A DNA stretch of 22,941 bases from Pseudomonadota bacterium (lineage in GTDB: Bacteria > Pseudomonadota > Gammaproteobacteria > Burkholderiales > JABEVD01), in contig JAJZPK010000011.1 of the NCBI GenBank assembly GCA_021811205.1, positions 1 to 22,941 of the forward strand, given 5' to 3'. Shown piece after piece: positions 1 through 7,634 of this stretch (within the stretch, counting starts at the first letter, position 1; each line of letters opens with the position of its first letter). The position numbers and the translations under genes were made by a program. The notes beneath the pieces are model-generated. The model did no database searches, had not been told where the DNA came from, and saw only the letters and a list, made by a program, of their open reading frames with translations.

Positions 1-474
1 TTTCAATTCACCATTAAATTTTCCAACTTCATTAGAGCAAAGCTTTCCATCCATCGTGATGATTGGAATTCCCCATGAAGGAATCTGCAGCAATACAAAG
101 CGATCACCGGTTGGTTTGTATGTGTAATATGCCCAGACAGGATATTTTGTCCCGGCCTCAATATTTGTATCAGGTGTAAATGGACTTTTATCCGAAATTT
201 CTGCTGGTTTCGAGATGGAGTAATATGTCTTCGCATCCTGCAAACGGACATAAAAAACTGCATCGCCAACTTTCAGGTCTTTCCCTGGATTCATAACTGT
301 TTTCGTTGGGAGAACAGAAGGAGCTGCTTGCAAAACACCGAGAGTTCTAATGTCATCGAATCTGCTTGGTAAGTTACATTCAGGCATGAGCTGATTTCCA
401 GCCGGGATTTCTACCTTGGCGAAGGTTGAAGATGATAAAAGAATCATTAATGCAAAAATCGTAGAGTGCCTCAT
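1..474 (-). CDS. Secreted protein of unknown function, partial (C-terminus beyond window)
   Basis: An open frame runs leftward from ATG at 472-474 to base 1 without a stop, so 158 residues are visible and the C-terminus is missing. The first 19 residues form a clear Sec signal peptide: basic MRH, a hydrophobic core (IFALMILLSSS), and probable cleavage after the FA of STFA, before KVEIPAG. The mature part is mixed beta-like sequence with two cysteines and many aromatic residues; it has no transmembrane segment after the signal and no motif I recognise. The sequence AAGGA lies upstream of the ATG in the right orientation as a ribosome site. The gene is AT-rich like its right neighbour. Periplasmic or secreted location is an inference from the signal peptide; function is unknown. 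Confidence 0.7.
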   Translation of the reverse strand, partial: MRHSTIFALMILLSSSTFAKVEIPAGNQLMPECNLPSRFDDIRTLGVLQAAPSVLPTKTVMNPGKDLKVGDAVFYVRLQDAKTYYSISKPAEISDKSPFTPDTNIEAGTKYPVWAYYTYKPTGDRFVLLQIPSWGIPIITMDGKLCSNEVGKFNGELK

Positions 475-599
475 TCCAATGTCCTTATCTGCTTAAGTTA
501 TCTGAATTTCTTGTGATGTACGGAAGGGTATGACTGCCTTTATTGTCTTAACCTGTAATCTCCCGTCTTGAAAATGACGAAGAGAGTTTGGAGTGCATA

Positions 600-1442
600 T
601 CAATTATCGGCATTGAGTGTGGACGAGTTCTTTGCAAACAGTACAGCTGTCTTTTTGACTGCGCTGGGGAAGAGTATGTCGAAGGCCTGGAAAATGTCTA
701 GAGGACCATCATATCTGCCCATAAACTTCAGCACTGGACCATCCTTTCCGTTTGTTCCTAGTTCATGCAAGAACACGAACATTTGCTTTGGACCTGTGGT
801 TCCGTGTGGGGCTGTGATGCTCTCCGGATTTGCAATACCGGTGAGCGCTTGGCTTGCATAAAGACCACCATTAACTCCGCCTATGGCCACTGATGCCAGT
901 CCTATTGCAATCTTTCCTGCCGTTTCTAATGCAGATTGGCGAGCCATATCTTTCTGGGCTGCTTCATCTTGTTTGAAAATTGTGTCCATGGCTTCTTTTG
1001 AAAGCTCAGGGACGCCATTTTTCTCAATACTTGCTTCTATTGTCTTGTCAAATAGTGCCCTGTAGCTGTCTCCTGATGACCAATACGGTACTGCAGCACC
1101 TAAATACCAATAACCCAATGTCACATATACTACTGTATTTGCGGATTCTCTAGATGCTGACACGGGGACACCGGCAGCAGCAAAATATTTGCCGATGTAT
1201 GCGCTCATCTTTGGGTAGCAAGGGGTAGCGTCAGTTGGCTCGTTTGTTGAAACTGCGCAAACAAACACTATGCCATCTTTTCGCATCTTGTCCGACGTGT
1301 CTTGGTCGATGGTGGTGAACTTTACCAATTTTCCATGCTTGATCTGGTCCTGATCTGCGGCAGACATAGGGACCTGAGGAGCTGCACAGCCGGTAATCAA
1401 AACAGTTAAGCCGATGATTGCGATTGAAACGATTATTTTCAT
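600..1442 (-). CDS. Predicted lipoprotein of unknown function
   Basis: The ATG at 1440-1442 is chosen because it begins a canonical lipoprotein signal: MKIIVSIAII, then a hydrophobic run ending in the lipobox I-T-G-C with Cys19. A longer frame to 1484 would put 14 hydrophilic residues in front of the signal. The protein has 280 residues. Around residues 110-125 there is a WYLGAAVPYW aromatic patch, and around 180-210 a Gly/Ala-rich hydrophobic stretch (KIAIGLASVAIGGVNGG) that could be a membrane-inserting or amphipathic hairpin. I recognise no family. It is a single minus-strand gene with AT-rich codon use. Attachment to the outer or inner membrane by a lipid anchor is inferred from the lipobox. 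Confidence 0.75.
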   Translation of the reverse strand: MKIIVSIAIIGLTVLITGCAAPQVPMSAADQDQIKHGKLVKFTTIDQDTSDKMRKDGIVFVCAVSTNEPTDATPCYPKMSAYIGKYFAAAGVPVSASRESANTVVYVTLGYWYLGAAVPYWSSGDSYRALFDKTIEASIEKNGVPELSKEAMDTIFKQDEAAQKDMARQSALETAGKIAIGLASVAIGGVNGGLYASQALTGIANPESITAPHGTTGPKQMFVFLHELGTNGKDGPVLKFMGRYDGPLDIFQAFDILFPSAVKKTAVLFAKNSSTLNADN

Positions 1443-1507
1443 TATATGTATCTGCCTGAATATATCAGGGTAGCCTAGATGCAAATTTCCCTGATCGATT
1501 CTATTGA

Positions 1508-1714
1508 TTACAGATCACGTCCTAAACTATCAAAAGTACTAGTTGTTTTATTCTCGATAACGAAAACCTCTGCTCGTTGCTGGAGACTTTCCAGAAGGCG
1601 GTTGAATTCTTTGTGATCGTTTAGCATCAGGGCCGTAATCAACGCCAGCTCGATGTCCGCACGGCAATTTTCCCGGCTATCCGACAGTCTCCAAGCCGAA
1701 GTCAACGTGAGCAT
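1508..1714 (-). CDS. Small hypothetical protein (68 aa), doubtful
   Basis: A 68-residue frame beginning with ATG at 1712-1714. The sequence is mostly hydrophilic and looks helical, with a leucine-rich middle (ALITALMLNDHKEFNRLLESLQ). No signal peptide, membrane segment or known motif is visible. The best ribosome-site candidate (GGGA) lies about 17 bases from the ATG, which is too far to be convincing. It sits between the two lipoprotein genes on the same strand as the left one. No longer frame competes with it here, so it may be a real short gene, but chance is not excluded. Confidence 0.35.
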   Translation of the reverse strand: MLTLTSAWRLSDSRENCRADIELALITALMLNDHKEFNRLLESLQQRAEVFVIENKTTSTFDSLGRDL

Positions 1715-1830
1715 AACATTACATTGTTCCCATTCAATTAATTACACGTAGACTCAGATGAACAGTTTGATTGTGCTTGGCGAGCGCGAGATGATAAATT
1801 CGGTCTCTAAGTATTTTGCTGGAGTCTAAC

Positions 1831-1890
1831 ATGACGATGTGGCGAACTATCCAGATTGGACATGCACGCGAAGATTTAACGAAACTCTAA
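1831..1890 (+). CDS. Possible 19-residue leader ORF upstream of lipoprotein gene
   Basis: ATG at 1831 is preceded at good spacing by GGAG (in CTGGAGTCTAAC) and opens a 19-codon frame, MTMWRTIQIGHAREDLTKL, closed by TAA at 1888-1890. It ends 50 bases before the start of the lipoprotein gene at 1941. The good ribosome site is the only support. It may be a leader peptide, the trace of an older gene start, or chance. Confidence 0.2.
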   Translation: MTMWRTIQIGHAREDLTKL

Positions 1891-1940
1891 TTCCGCAATT
1901 ATTATGATTGGATTTATCGATCTTCTTGCGCACGGAATTC

Positions 1941-2771
1941 ATGATTTTTCGCAGCCTGATCTTCCTGTTCCTGCTTTCATTCGAGGGTTGTGCGACCAAT
2001 CCCGGGATGAACCAGTTTTTGCACTCGCACCATGACAAGCCGATCAAGGTCCTTTTGTCCGAGGTACCCTTGAACATCGAGCAATCGAGGCTTCAGGCTG
2101 TGTTCATGCCCGACAAGAAATCCCAGTCCAAGACAGCCATTTCATCCGGTACTGAACACGCGCAATCCTACGCCTTCAGTCAGATGCAGAAGATGCTGGA
2201 GAAGCAGGCTTCATTCACGATGATTTCCGTTCCTGTCGCAGCAAAAGGCAATGTCGACAATATTCTGAACAGAGATCTTGATCAGCCACTAAGCCAAACT
2301 GATGCAGACGCGATTCATGAGGCAACGGGAGCCGATGCGCTCCTGAGATTCCGAGTCACGGATTACGGACTGACTCCCATGTCCTGGCGGGATGGTTACA
2401 TTGCATTTGAAGTCACGTCGACGCTCGCCATTGCGGGGGCCATTGCCTATACCGGTTCGACTGCAGCCCATGCTGCGGCAGGCGGCTATCTGGCTCAGGA
2501 GGCGGTCGAGGAAACAACGGAAGCCTACGCAGGGTTCTGGGGGCTCGATGTCGTGACACGCCCAGTGAGGCTTGAAGTCGAACTCATTCGCCTGCATCCA
2601 GTGGAAACGGTATGGAAGACGGATGAAACAGGAATGTCCGACATCAAGCTTTCCCGGTTGACACGGTCAGTTCCTGTTTCCGAACGCGACATGCAATTGG
2701 ACCAATCGACGAATCACGCCGTCAACGACATTTCGGCCGATCTGACAAAATCGATTTCGGAATTGGAGTAG
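1941..2771 (+). CDS. Predicted lipoprotein of unknown function
   Basis: ATG at 1941 is chosen because the hydrophobic signal then begins at once (MIFRSLIFLFLLS) and ends in Cys17 of FEGC; the in-frame start at 1908 adds a charged 11-residue extension. The box is atypical (Glu at -2), so lipidation is likely but not certain. The protein has 276 residues. After the signal comes a soluble domain with KPIKVLLSEVP, and later DADAIHEATGADALLRFRV, which resembles the alpha/beta layout of CsgG-like or GNA1162-like lipoproteins; this is a weak inference. Residues about 150-180 form an Ala/Gly-rich hydrophobic segment. It lies 38 bases before chrA on the same strand, so co-transcription is possible without implying a shared function. 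Confidence 0.75.
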   Translation: MIFRSLIFLFLLSFEGCATNPGMNQFLHSHHDKPIKVLLSEVPLNIEQSRLQAVFMPDKKSQSKTAISSGTEHAQSYAFSQMQKMLEKQASFTMISVPVAAKGNVDNILNRDLDQPLSQTDADAIHEATGADALLRFRVTDYGLTPMSWRDGYIAFEVTSTLAIAGAIAYTGSTAAHAAAGGYLAQEAVEETTEAYAGFWGLDVVTRPVRLEVELIRLHPVETVWKTDETGMSDIKLSRLTRSVPVSERDMQLDQSTNHAVNDISADLTKSISELE

Positions 2772-2809
2772 CATCTGGAGCCCGCAGATATTCCTCCTTG
2801 CCAATCCAG

Positions 2810-4036
2810 ATGGCTGTCAGAATAATATGGCGTGTTCACTCCATTGCGACCAAATTGCGTTCAAAAATCCCACTGTTCCTCGAGATTTTCTATACATTCC
2901 TAAAGCTCGGGATGTCTTCCTTTGGCGGTCCCATTGCCCATCTGGGCTATTTCAGGAAGGAATTCGTCGAGCGTAGAAAATGGCTTGACGAATATGGCTA
3001 TGCCGATCTGGTTTCGCTGTGCCAGTTCCTTCCGGGGCCAGCAAGCAGCCAGGTCGGCATGGCGCTCGGCCTTTCCAGAGGGGGAATCATCGGCGCATTC
3101 TTGGCTTGGCTGGGATTCACCCTGCCTTCCGCCGTATTTCTCATTCTTTTTGGTCTTGAATTTCATCATTTCCAGGATACTTTCGGGAACTGGCTGCACG
3201 GACTCAAGATCGTTTCTGTAGCCGTGGTGGCTCAGGCAATATGGTCCATGGGTAAATCTCAATTCACCGATTGGCATAAAACCGTTTTGATTGCCTTGTC
3301 AGCCGGATTGGCGATATCGTTTCCCAATCTGTGGATGCAGATTGCGATCATTGCAGCCGGCGGGCTTTCTGGTCTTGTTTTCATGGATGCGCCGAATGCG
3401 TTGCCTGGCGAGCCTATCATGAACATTCCTAGGCGCAGAACGGGCGCGATCATTCTGTCGATCTTCTTCGGCCTGCTTGGCGTGCTTCCCCTCCTGGCAT
3501 CGAATGCCGGGATCTACCCAGTCAGGCTTGTTGACAGTTTCTATCGTGCAGGCGCCCTTGTATTCGGTGGAGGACATGTCGTATTGCCGTTACTCCACGC
3601 GCAGGTTGTTCCGAACGGATGGGTGTCCAACAGCGAATTTCTCGCAGGATACGGCGCTGCTCAAGCGGTTCCGGGTCCGCTCTTCACCTTCGCTGCATTC
3701 CTCGGCACGGTTTCTTCCGGAACGCCTTCAGGATGGATTGGAGCAGCAATCGCTTTGTTCGCTATCTTTCTGCCATCCTTCCTGCTGGTTACGGGGATAC
3801 TTCCCTTCTGGGAAGATCTGCGCCGAGTCGATTCCATACAGCGCATCATGCAGGGAATCAACTCGGCGGTACTGGGCCTCTTGATCGCCGCTTTCTGGAG
3901 TCCGGTTTGTTCGACTGCCATTCGCAGTGGCTTCGATGTCGCTTTGGCGGCTGCCGCATTTCTGTTGCTGTTGAAACTGCCTTCCTGGAATGTGGTGGTA
4001 TTGACTGTCCTGATCGCGGGAATCTGCAAATTTTAG
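2810..4036 (+). CDS. chrA: Chromate transporter (CHR family)
   Basis: This encodes an inner-membrane protein of the CHR family, whose studied members expel chromate from the cytoplasm. It shows the two-half structure of long-chain ChrA proteins. The N-terminal half has the family signature SFGGPIAHLGYFRKEFV followed by RRKWLDE, then LCQFLPGPASSQVG. The C-terminal half repeats it in diverged form: VFGGGHVVLPLL, then GYGAAQAVPGPLFTFAAFLG. About ten hydrophobic segments are spread over 408 residues, the usual length. The first ATG (2810) is chosen; a TTG four codons upstream (2798) is also possible and neither has a good ribosome site. No chrB-type regulator lies beside it. An AGGAGG sequence overlaps the stop codon but no gene follows in the right place. 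Confidence 0.93.
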   Translation: MAVRIIWRVHSIATKLRSKIPLFLEIFYTFLKLGMSSFGGPIAHLGYFRKEFVERRKWLDEYGYADLVSLCQFLPGPASSQVGMALGLSRGGIIGAFLAWLGFTLPSAVFLILFGLEFHHFQDTFGNWLHGLKIVSVAVVAQAIWSMGKSQFTDWHKTVLIALSAGLAISFPNLWMQIAIIAAGGLSGLVFMDAPNALPGEPIMNIPRRRTGAIILSIFFGLLGVLPLLASNAGIYPVRLVDSFYRAGALVFGGGHVVLPLLHAQVVPNGWVSNSEFLAGYGAAQAVPGPLFTFAAFLGTVSSGTPSGWIGAAIALFAIFLPSFLLVTGILPFWEDLRRVDSIQRIMQGINSAVLGLLIAAFWSPVCSTAIRSGFDVALAAAAFLLLLKLPSWNVVVLTVLIAGICKF

Positions 4037-4399
4037 GAGGAAAATTGAATCGCCTGTCTTAGCTCGGTGTGTAGCTGATGCCAACACGCCATTTGAGCCT
4101 GTAGAGGCATGCTTGAACGGGATTCTGGCAGAAATCACTAGAATCGCCGAATCGAGAGCCGTGCGGGATACTTGGTGAGCGCAACTGTCTTTGCGTGAAG
4201 ACCATTTGCCGCATCGGTGGTGGTGCGTGGCAAGCGGGTGTCAGGATGTTCGGGAAACTGCGTAATCAGTTCAGGGAAATATTCAACGGGGTGGCGCCGA
4301 AGATCGTGGATGAGCAGAGTTGCCTTGAAAGCCCTTGACCTGCAGGCAATGAACCCAGTGCAGGTCTCGAGATGTCAAAGCTGCGGAGTTGTTCGAAAA
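4037..4399. other. Gene-free interval between chrA and the glycine-zipper gene
   Basis: No complete gene, tRNA or convincing terminator is seen in these 363 bases. The only structure with coding character is the start-less minus-strand frame at 4138-4374, listed separately. The two neighbouring genes converge on this interval, so it should hold the end of both transcripts. Confidence 0.5.
4138..4374 (-). pseudogene. Possible gene remnant (start-less open frame)
   Basis: Reading leftward from an in-frame TGA at 4375-4377 to TAG at 4138-4140 gives 78 sense codons with no ATG. The peptide has a protein-like middle, ATLLIHDLRRHPVEYFPEL and then ITQFPEHPDTRLPR, with ordinary amino-acid composition and codons typical of the neighbouring genes. 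There is no start codon, ribosome site or partner gene. It could be the 3-prime end of a decayed gene, or an open frame by chance. I do not recognise the family. Confidence 0.25.
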
Positions 4400-4762
4400 T
4401 CAATCGTCACCGCCGTCATCATCACCACGAGGTCCATAATAGACCGGCGGGGCAGGTTGATAGTAGCCTTGAGGCGGATAGTAGGTTTGCTGAGGGGGGT
4501 AATATGCCTGCTGAGGGGGGTAATATGCCTGCTGAGGGGGGGCATAATATGGCTGGCCAGACATGGACTGCCCTGCATTGTATCCAAGCACGGCGCCCAA
4601 GGCTGATGAGGCAATCCTGCCATTGCCCTGGCCCACTTGAGAACCGAGAAGCCCGCCAGCTATGGCCCCTAGCACGCCCCCTCCAGTGATATCGGCATGT
4701 GCGGGAAGCGATGCAAGACCAAGGGATGTCAGGAGGGAAATTGCGATAATTTTGCTCTTCAT
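4400..4762 (-). CDS. Exported glycine-zipper protein with PPQQAYY repeats
   Basis: The ATG at 4760-4762 is preceded by AGAGG at good spacing. The 120-residue product has a signal peptide (MKSKIIAISLL, cleavage near LPAHA-D), then a glycine-zipper 2TM segment (residues about 25-65: GGGVLGAIAGGLLGSQVGQG, then SSALGAVLGYNAGQ) of the kind found in outer-membrane 17-kDa antigen-like proteins. A Tyr/Pro/Gln tail follows, with YYPPQQ repeated about three times, and a final acidic GDDDGGDD. Glycine-zipper proteins of this type usually sit in the cell envelope; the precise role is unknown. It is divergent from the amine oxidase gene, with 164 bases between the starts. Confidence 0.85.
   Translation of the reverse strand: MKSKIIAISLLTSLGLASLPAHADITGGGVLGAIAGGLLGSQVGQGNGRIASSALGAVLGYNAGQSMSGQPYYAPPQQAYYPPQQAYYPPQQTYYPPQGYYQPAPPVYYGPRGDDDGGDD
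4478..4552. repeat. 21-bp in-frame tandem repeat
   Basis: Two identical 21-base copies lie at 4499-4519 and 4520-4540 (GTAATATGCC followed by TGCTGAGGGGG on the plus strand), with diverged copies on both sides. The unit is seven codons, so copy-number change keeps the reading frame and lengthens or shortens the AYYPPQQ tail of the glycine-zipper protein on the minus strand. Confidence 0.85.
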
Positions 4763-4926
4763 GTTTGCCTCTATAATGGGTGGCTTATTCGTCAGACATC
4801 CGAATCTGTTGAGAGTTCATCAAAGATTGTTCATGCATCCATGATTTCCGTATCTTTAGCAGTGTCGCTGCGCATTTCCTTGTTCTCTGCCGAGCCGGCA
4901 TCTCATGAATTGGAGCGGGATTTGAA

Positions 4927-6042
4927 ATGCTGACAACTCGAATTGCAATTATAGGCGGCGGGCTCGCAGGGCTCCATGCAGCGACGCTCCTCGAGCGACA
5001 AGGCATTGCCGAGTATGTGTTGCTGGAGGCCCGCAATCGTCTCGGCGGAAGAATAGAGAGCCTTGATTTATCGGCAGCCGAGACAATTGCCGGAGATGCA
5101 GTCGAACGCTTTGACTTGGGAGCCACTTGGTTCTGGCCGGAGTGGCAGCCGCAATTGGCTCATCTTGTTGCAGAGCTTGGGCTCGAAACCTTTGAACAGG
5201 ACGAGTCAGGGGACATGCTCATCGAGCGATCAGCCCATGACTCGCCTATCCGGACGGATGGCTATGTATCTGCCGTCCCGTCGGTGCGCATCGTTGGCGG
5301 CATGAGACAGCTCATTGCCTCACTGGAACAAAACCTCGGTCTGGAAAGAATTGTCTTCGGACAGAAGGTCTTGTCCCTTTGTCAGGTAGGGCAGCAAGTC
5401 GAAATCAGCGCCGCGGATTCTTCCGGAAGGACCTGCATTTATCGCGTTGATCAGGTTCTGATGGCCATGCCGCCGCGCCTTGCTGCTTCGCTGGATTTCA
5501 TGCCTGCATTGCCGGAAAGACTGAAGGATGAATGGGAACGGACACCAACGTGGATGGCGCCGCATGCGAAATACGTTGCTGTTTACAAGGAGCCGTTTTG
5601 GCGAAAGCAGGGGCTTTCCGGATTTGCTCGAAGTGGCGCCGGACCGCTGTGCGAAATCCACGATGCATCCAGCCCGGGAGGTCATGCTGCATTATTCGGG
5701 TTTTTCGGAATACCGGCCGTTTCGAGAGCCCGAGTGCCGGATGAGATTATGCGGCAGCATTGCCGTGCGCAGCTTGGCCGACTGTTCGGGAAGGAGGCAT
5801 CCGTACCGGTCCTGGATATAATCAAGGACTGGGCGCAGGAGGCCCATACGGCGTCGAAAGAAGATCTGAATGCGTCTGGAGAACATGCCGTTGCGCCATC
5901 TTTCGTCATTGAATCAGGTGCCTGGCAGGGAAAATTGTTCGGAATCGCGAGCGAGTGGTCAGAACATTTTTCCGGATACGTGGCAGGCGCAATTGAAGCA
6001 GCTCGGCAGGGCATCACGGAATTGCTTGTGCGCTTCCGGTGA
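4927..6042 (+). CDS. FAD-dependent amine oxidase family protein
   Basis: A 371-residue flavoprotein of the monoamine oxidase/phytoene desaturase superfamily. The N-terminus is a Rossmann FAD-binding fold: IAIIGGGLAGLHAA (residues 6-19), the ribose-binding acidic Glu34 in LLEARNRLGGR, and the typical GGRIES. A TWFWPEW segment follows and, near the C-terminus, the second FAD contact region GIASEWSEHFSGYVAGAIEAA. There is no signal peptide, so it is probably cytoplasmic. It is shorter than most MAO-like enzymes, as in many bacterial relatives whose substrates are unknown. GAGCGGGA before the ATG serves as ribosome site. It is followed after 37 bases by the alcohol dehydrogenase. The substrate cannot be read from the sequence. 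Confidence 0.88.
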   Translation: MLTTRIAIIGGGLAGLHAATLLERQGIAEYVLLEARNRLGGRIESLDLSAAETIAGDAVERFDLGATWFWPEWQPQLAHLVAELGLETFEQDESGDMLIERSAHDSPIRTDGYVSAVPSVRIVGGMRQLIASLEQNLGLERIVFGQKVLSLCQVGQQVEISAADSSGRTCIYRVDQVLMAMPPRLAASLDFMPALPERLKDEWERTPTWMAPHAKYVAVYKEPFWRKQGLSGFARSGAGPLCEIHDASSPGGHAALFGFFGIPAVSRARVPDEIMRQHCRAQLGRLFGKEASVPVLDIIKDWAQEAHTASKEDLNASGEHAVAPSFVIESGAWQGKLFGIASEWSEHFSGYVAGAIEAARQGITELLVRFR

Positions 6043-6079
6043 GTCCATACGAATCAGGTAAGTCCTCTTGGGAGCGGCC

Positions 6080-7108
6080 ATGGATGTCAGATACAGAGCA
6101 ATGCAGGTCACAATACCCGGAAAGCTGGAATTGGTGGAACGGGAAATCCAGCAGCCTGGCCCAGGGGAAATTCTGATCCGGGTCGAAGCGTGCGGGATTT
6201 GCGGCGCGGATGCCGGAGTGATCGAGGGGCGCGAATCCGGTGTTCAATATCCGAGAGTGCCAGGCCATGAAGTAGTCGGGCGCATCGAAGCGCTTGGCCC
6301 TGGCGTTTCACCTCGCTGGACGGTAGGCAGACGGGTAGGCGTGGGACGCTTTGGCGGACCCTGCGGCGAATGCATGCAGTGCCGCCGCGGACAATTTCAA
6401 TTGTGCAGAAACCAGCCAGTGATCGGCAGCTCTCACGACGGAGGATATGCCGAAATGCTGATTGCAAGAAGCAGCGGCCTGATCTCGATCCCTGATCAAT
6501 TGACATCAGTCGAAGCAGCCCCCTTGTTGTGCGCCGGGCTTGCGACCTTCAATGCACTGAAAAAATCCGGTGCCCAGGCCGGAGATACGGTTGCCATCCT
6601 GGGCATCGGCGGACTGGGTCACATGGCTATTCAATATGCTCGCAGGATGGGATTCAAGGTCGTTGCAGTCGGGCGCGGCAGCGACATTGCAGAAAGCGCG
6701 AAGCGGCTGGGCGCGCATGTCTATATCGACACGCATCATGAGGATGCGGTTGTTTGCCTGCAGGAAATGGGCGGTGCAGATGTCATCATGAGCACGATTA
6801 CAGACAGCGCTGTTGTTTCATCCATATTTCCGGCCCTGGCTCCAGGCGGGAAGCTGATAATGGTAGGTGTCGGGCGCGATCCTGTTGCAGTTCAGCCAGG
6901 CCAGATCGTTGGTGGCGAGCGTGCCGTCATGGGATCGATCACGGGATCGCCATATGAGTCGGAGAAAACGATGGATTTCAGTGTCCTTGCCGACATACGG
7001 CCGTTGATCGAAACCATGCCTTTGGAGAAGGCAGCCGATGCATATCACAGGATGATCTCGGGAGAAGCGAAATTCAGAATGGTGCTGACGATGGGAGTTG
7101 CATCATGA
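6080..7108 (+). CDS. Zinc-dependent alcohol dehydrogenase (MDR family)
   Basis: A 342-residue medium-chain dehydrogenase/reductase. Catalytic zinc ligands are visible as Cys41 (CGICGAD), His63-Glu64 (PGHE) and Cys151 (LLCAGLATFNAL). The structural zinc site is Cys95, Cys98, Cys101 and Cys109 (GGPCGECMQC, then QLC). The NAD(P) Rossmann loop is GIGGLG at 175-180. All key residues are intact, so it should oxidise an alcohol or reduce an aldehyde in the cytoplasm; the substrate is unknown. ATG at 6080 is chosen because GGAG lies 7-10 bases upstream; an in-frame TTG at 6068 overlaps that ribosome site and is less likely. It lies between the amine oxidase and the CbiX-like gene, probably in one transcript. 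An amine oxidase releasing an aldehyde for this enzyme is an attractive but unproven pairing. Confidence 0.92.
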   Translation: MDVRYRAMQVTIPGKLELVEREIQQPGPGEILIRVEACGICGADAGVIEGRESGVQYPRVPGHEVVGRIEALGPGVSPRWTVGRRVGVGRFGGPCGECMQCRRGQFQLCRNQPVIGSSHDGGYAEMLIARSSGLISIPDQLTSVEAAPLLCAGLATFNALKKSGAQAGDTVAILGIGGLGHMAIQYARRMGFKVVAVGRGSDIAESAKRLGAHVYIDTHHEDAVVCLQEMGGADVIMSTITDSAVVSSIFPALAPGGKLIMVGVGRDPVAVQPGQIVGGERAVMGSITGSPYESEKTMDFSVLADIRPLIETMPLEKAADAYHRMISGEAKFRMVLTMGVAS

Positions 7109-7132
7109 TTCTGCCATGGGCAGTTCATCGAG

Positions 7133-7528
7133 ATGACTGAAAAGATCGTTGCTGACAGGGTCGACAATTCGCACTTGCTGCTGATCGCCCATGGGAGCAG
7201 GCGGGAAGCTTCGAACTGGGAAGTCGTGGCTGTTGTCGAACGATTGCGTGGCATGCAAAGCGGCCGATTTTCTTCCATCGAGGCTGCTTTCCTCGAGCTG
7301 GCTGAACCCTCCATCGAGGAGGGCCTTGAAGTGCTTGCTGGCCGGGGAGCTCAGCATATCGTGGTGATGCCTTATTTTCTGGCTGCCGGATCCCATGTCA
7401 TTCAAGATATCCCGGAAATTCTCGAAAAATTTCGCTGGCGTCATCCTGGCATTAGCCTCTGCTTGAAAGAGCATGTTGGCAGATCGGAAGGAATGAGTCG
7501 TTTGATTCTCGATTTCGTTGATTCATGA
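7133..7528 (+). CDS. cbiX: Small CbiX-like sirohydrochlorin chelatase
   Basis: A 131-residue protein matching the short form of CbiX (cobalto- or ferrochelatase of sirohydrochlorin) in length and motifs. The N-terminal strand LLLIAHGSRREASN carries His20, and the C-terminal part carries VVMPYFLAAGSHVIQDIP with His88; these are the two conserved metal-site histidines of the class II chelatase fold. FLELAEPSIEEGL, in the middle, is also typical. It would insert Co or Fe into sirohydrochlorin for cobalamin or siroheme/heme d1 synthesis; the metal cannot be told from sequence. It starts 24 bases after the dehydrogenase stop. The ribosome site is weak, so translation may be coupled. No other tetrapyrrole gene is in the window. 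Confidence 0.82.
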   Translation: MTEKIVADRVDNSHLLLIAHGSRREASNWEVVAVVERLRGMQSGRFSSIEAAFLELAEPSIEEGLEVLAGRGAQHIVVMPYFLAAGSHVIQDIPEILEKFRWRHPGISLCLKEHVGRSEGMSRLILDFVDS

Positions 7529-7588
7529 TAGGGTCATTCGACGAATTGTTAGGCAGATCAGGACAGCGCCCGGCAATAGAGCGGAACG

Positions 7589-7634
7589 ATCCCCTCAAGG
7601 GGATTTGCGCGGCTTGCCCGGGTTCACCCCGGGC
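7589..7634. terminator. Pair of GC-rich hairpins between convergent genes
   Basis: Two perfect stems lie where the chelatase gene (+) and the efflux operon (-) converge. One is ATCCCC-TCAA-GGGGAT at 7589-7604; the other is GCCCGGG-TTCAC-CCCGGGC at 7616-7634, which overlaps the stop codon of the outer-membrane channel gene. Neither is followed by a T-run on either strand, so this is not a classic intrinsic terminator. It may slow polymerase or protect 3-prime ends in both directions. Confidence 0.4.

Noticed and set aside
4035..4060. AGGAGG overlapping the chrA stop, suggesting a following gene
   Set aside because: The only start at suitable distance (TTG) opens a five-codon frame.
4841..4933. 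30-codon frame ending inside the start of the amine oxidase gene
   Set aside because: No ribosome site and no conserved feature; the overlap alone is weak support for a leader peptide.
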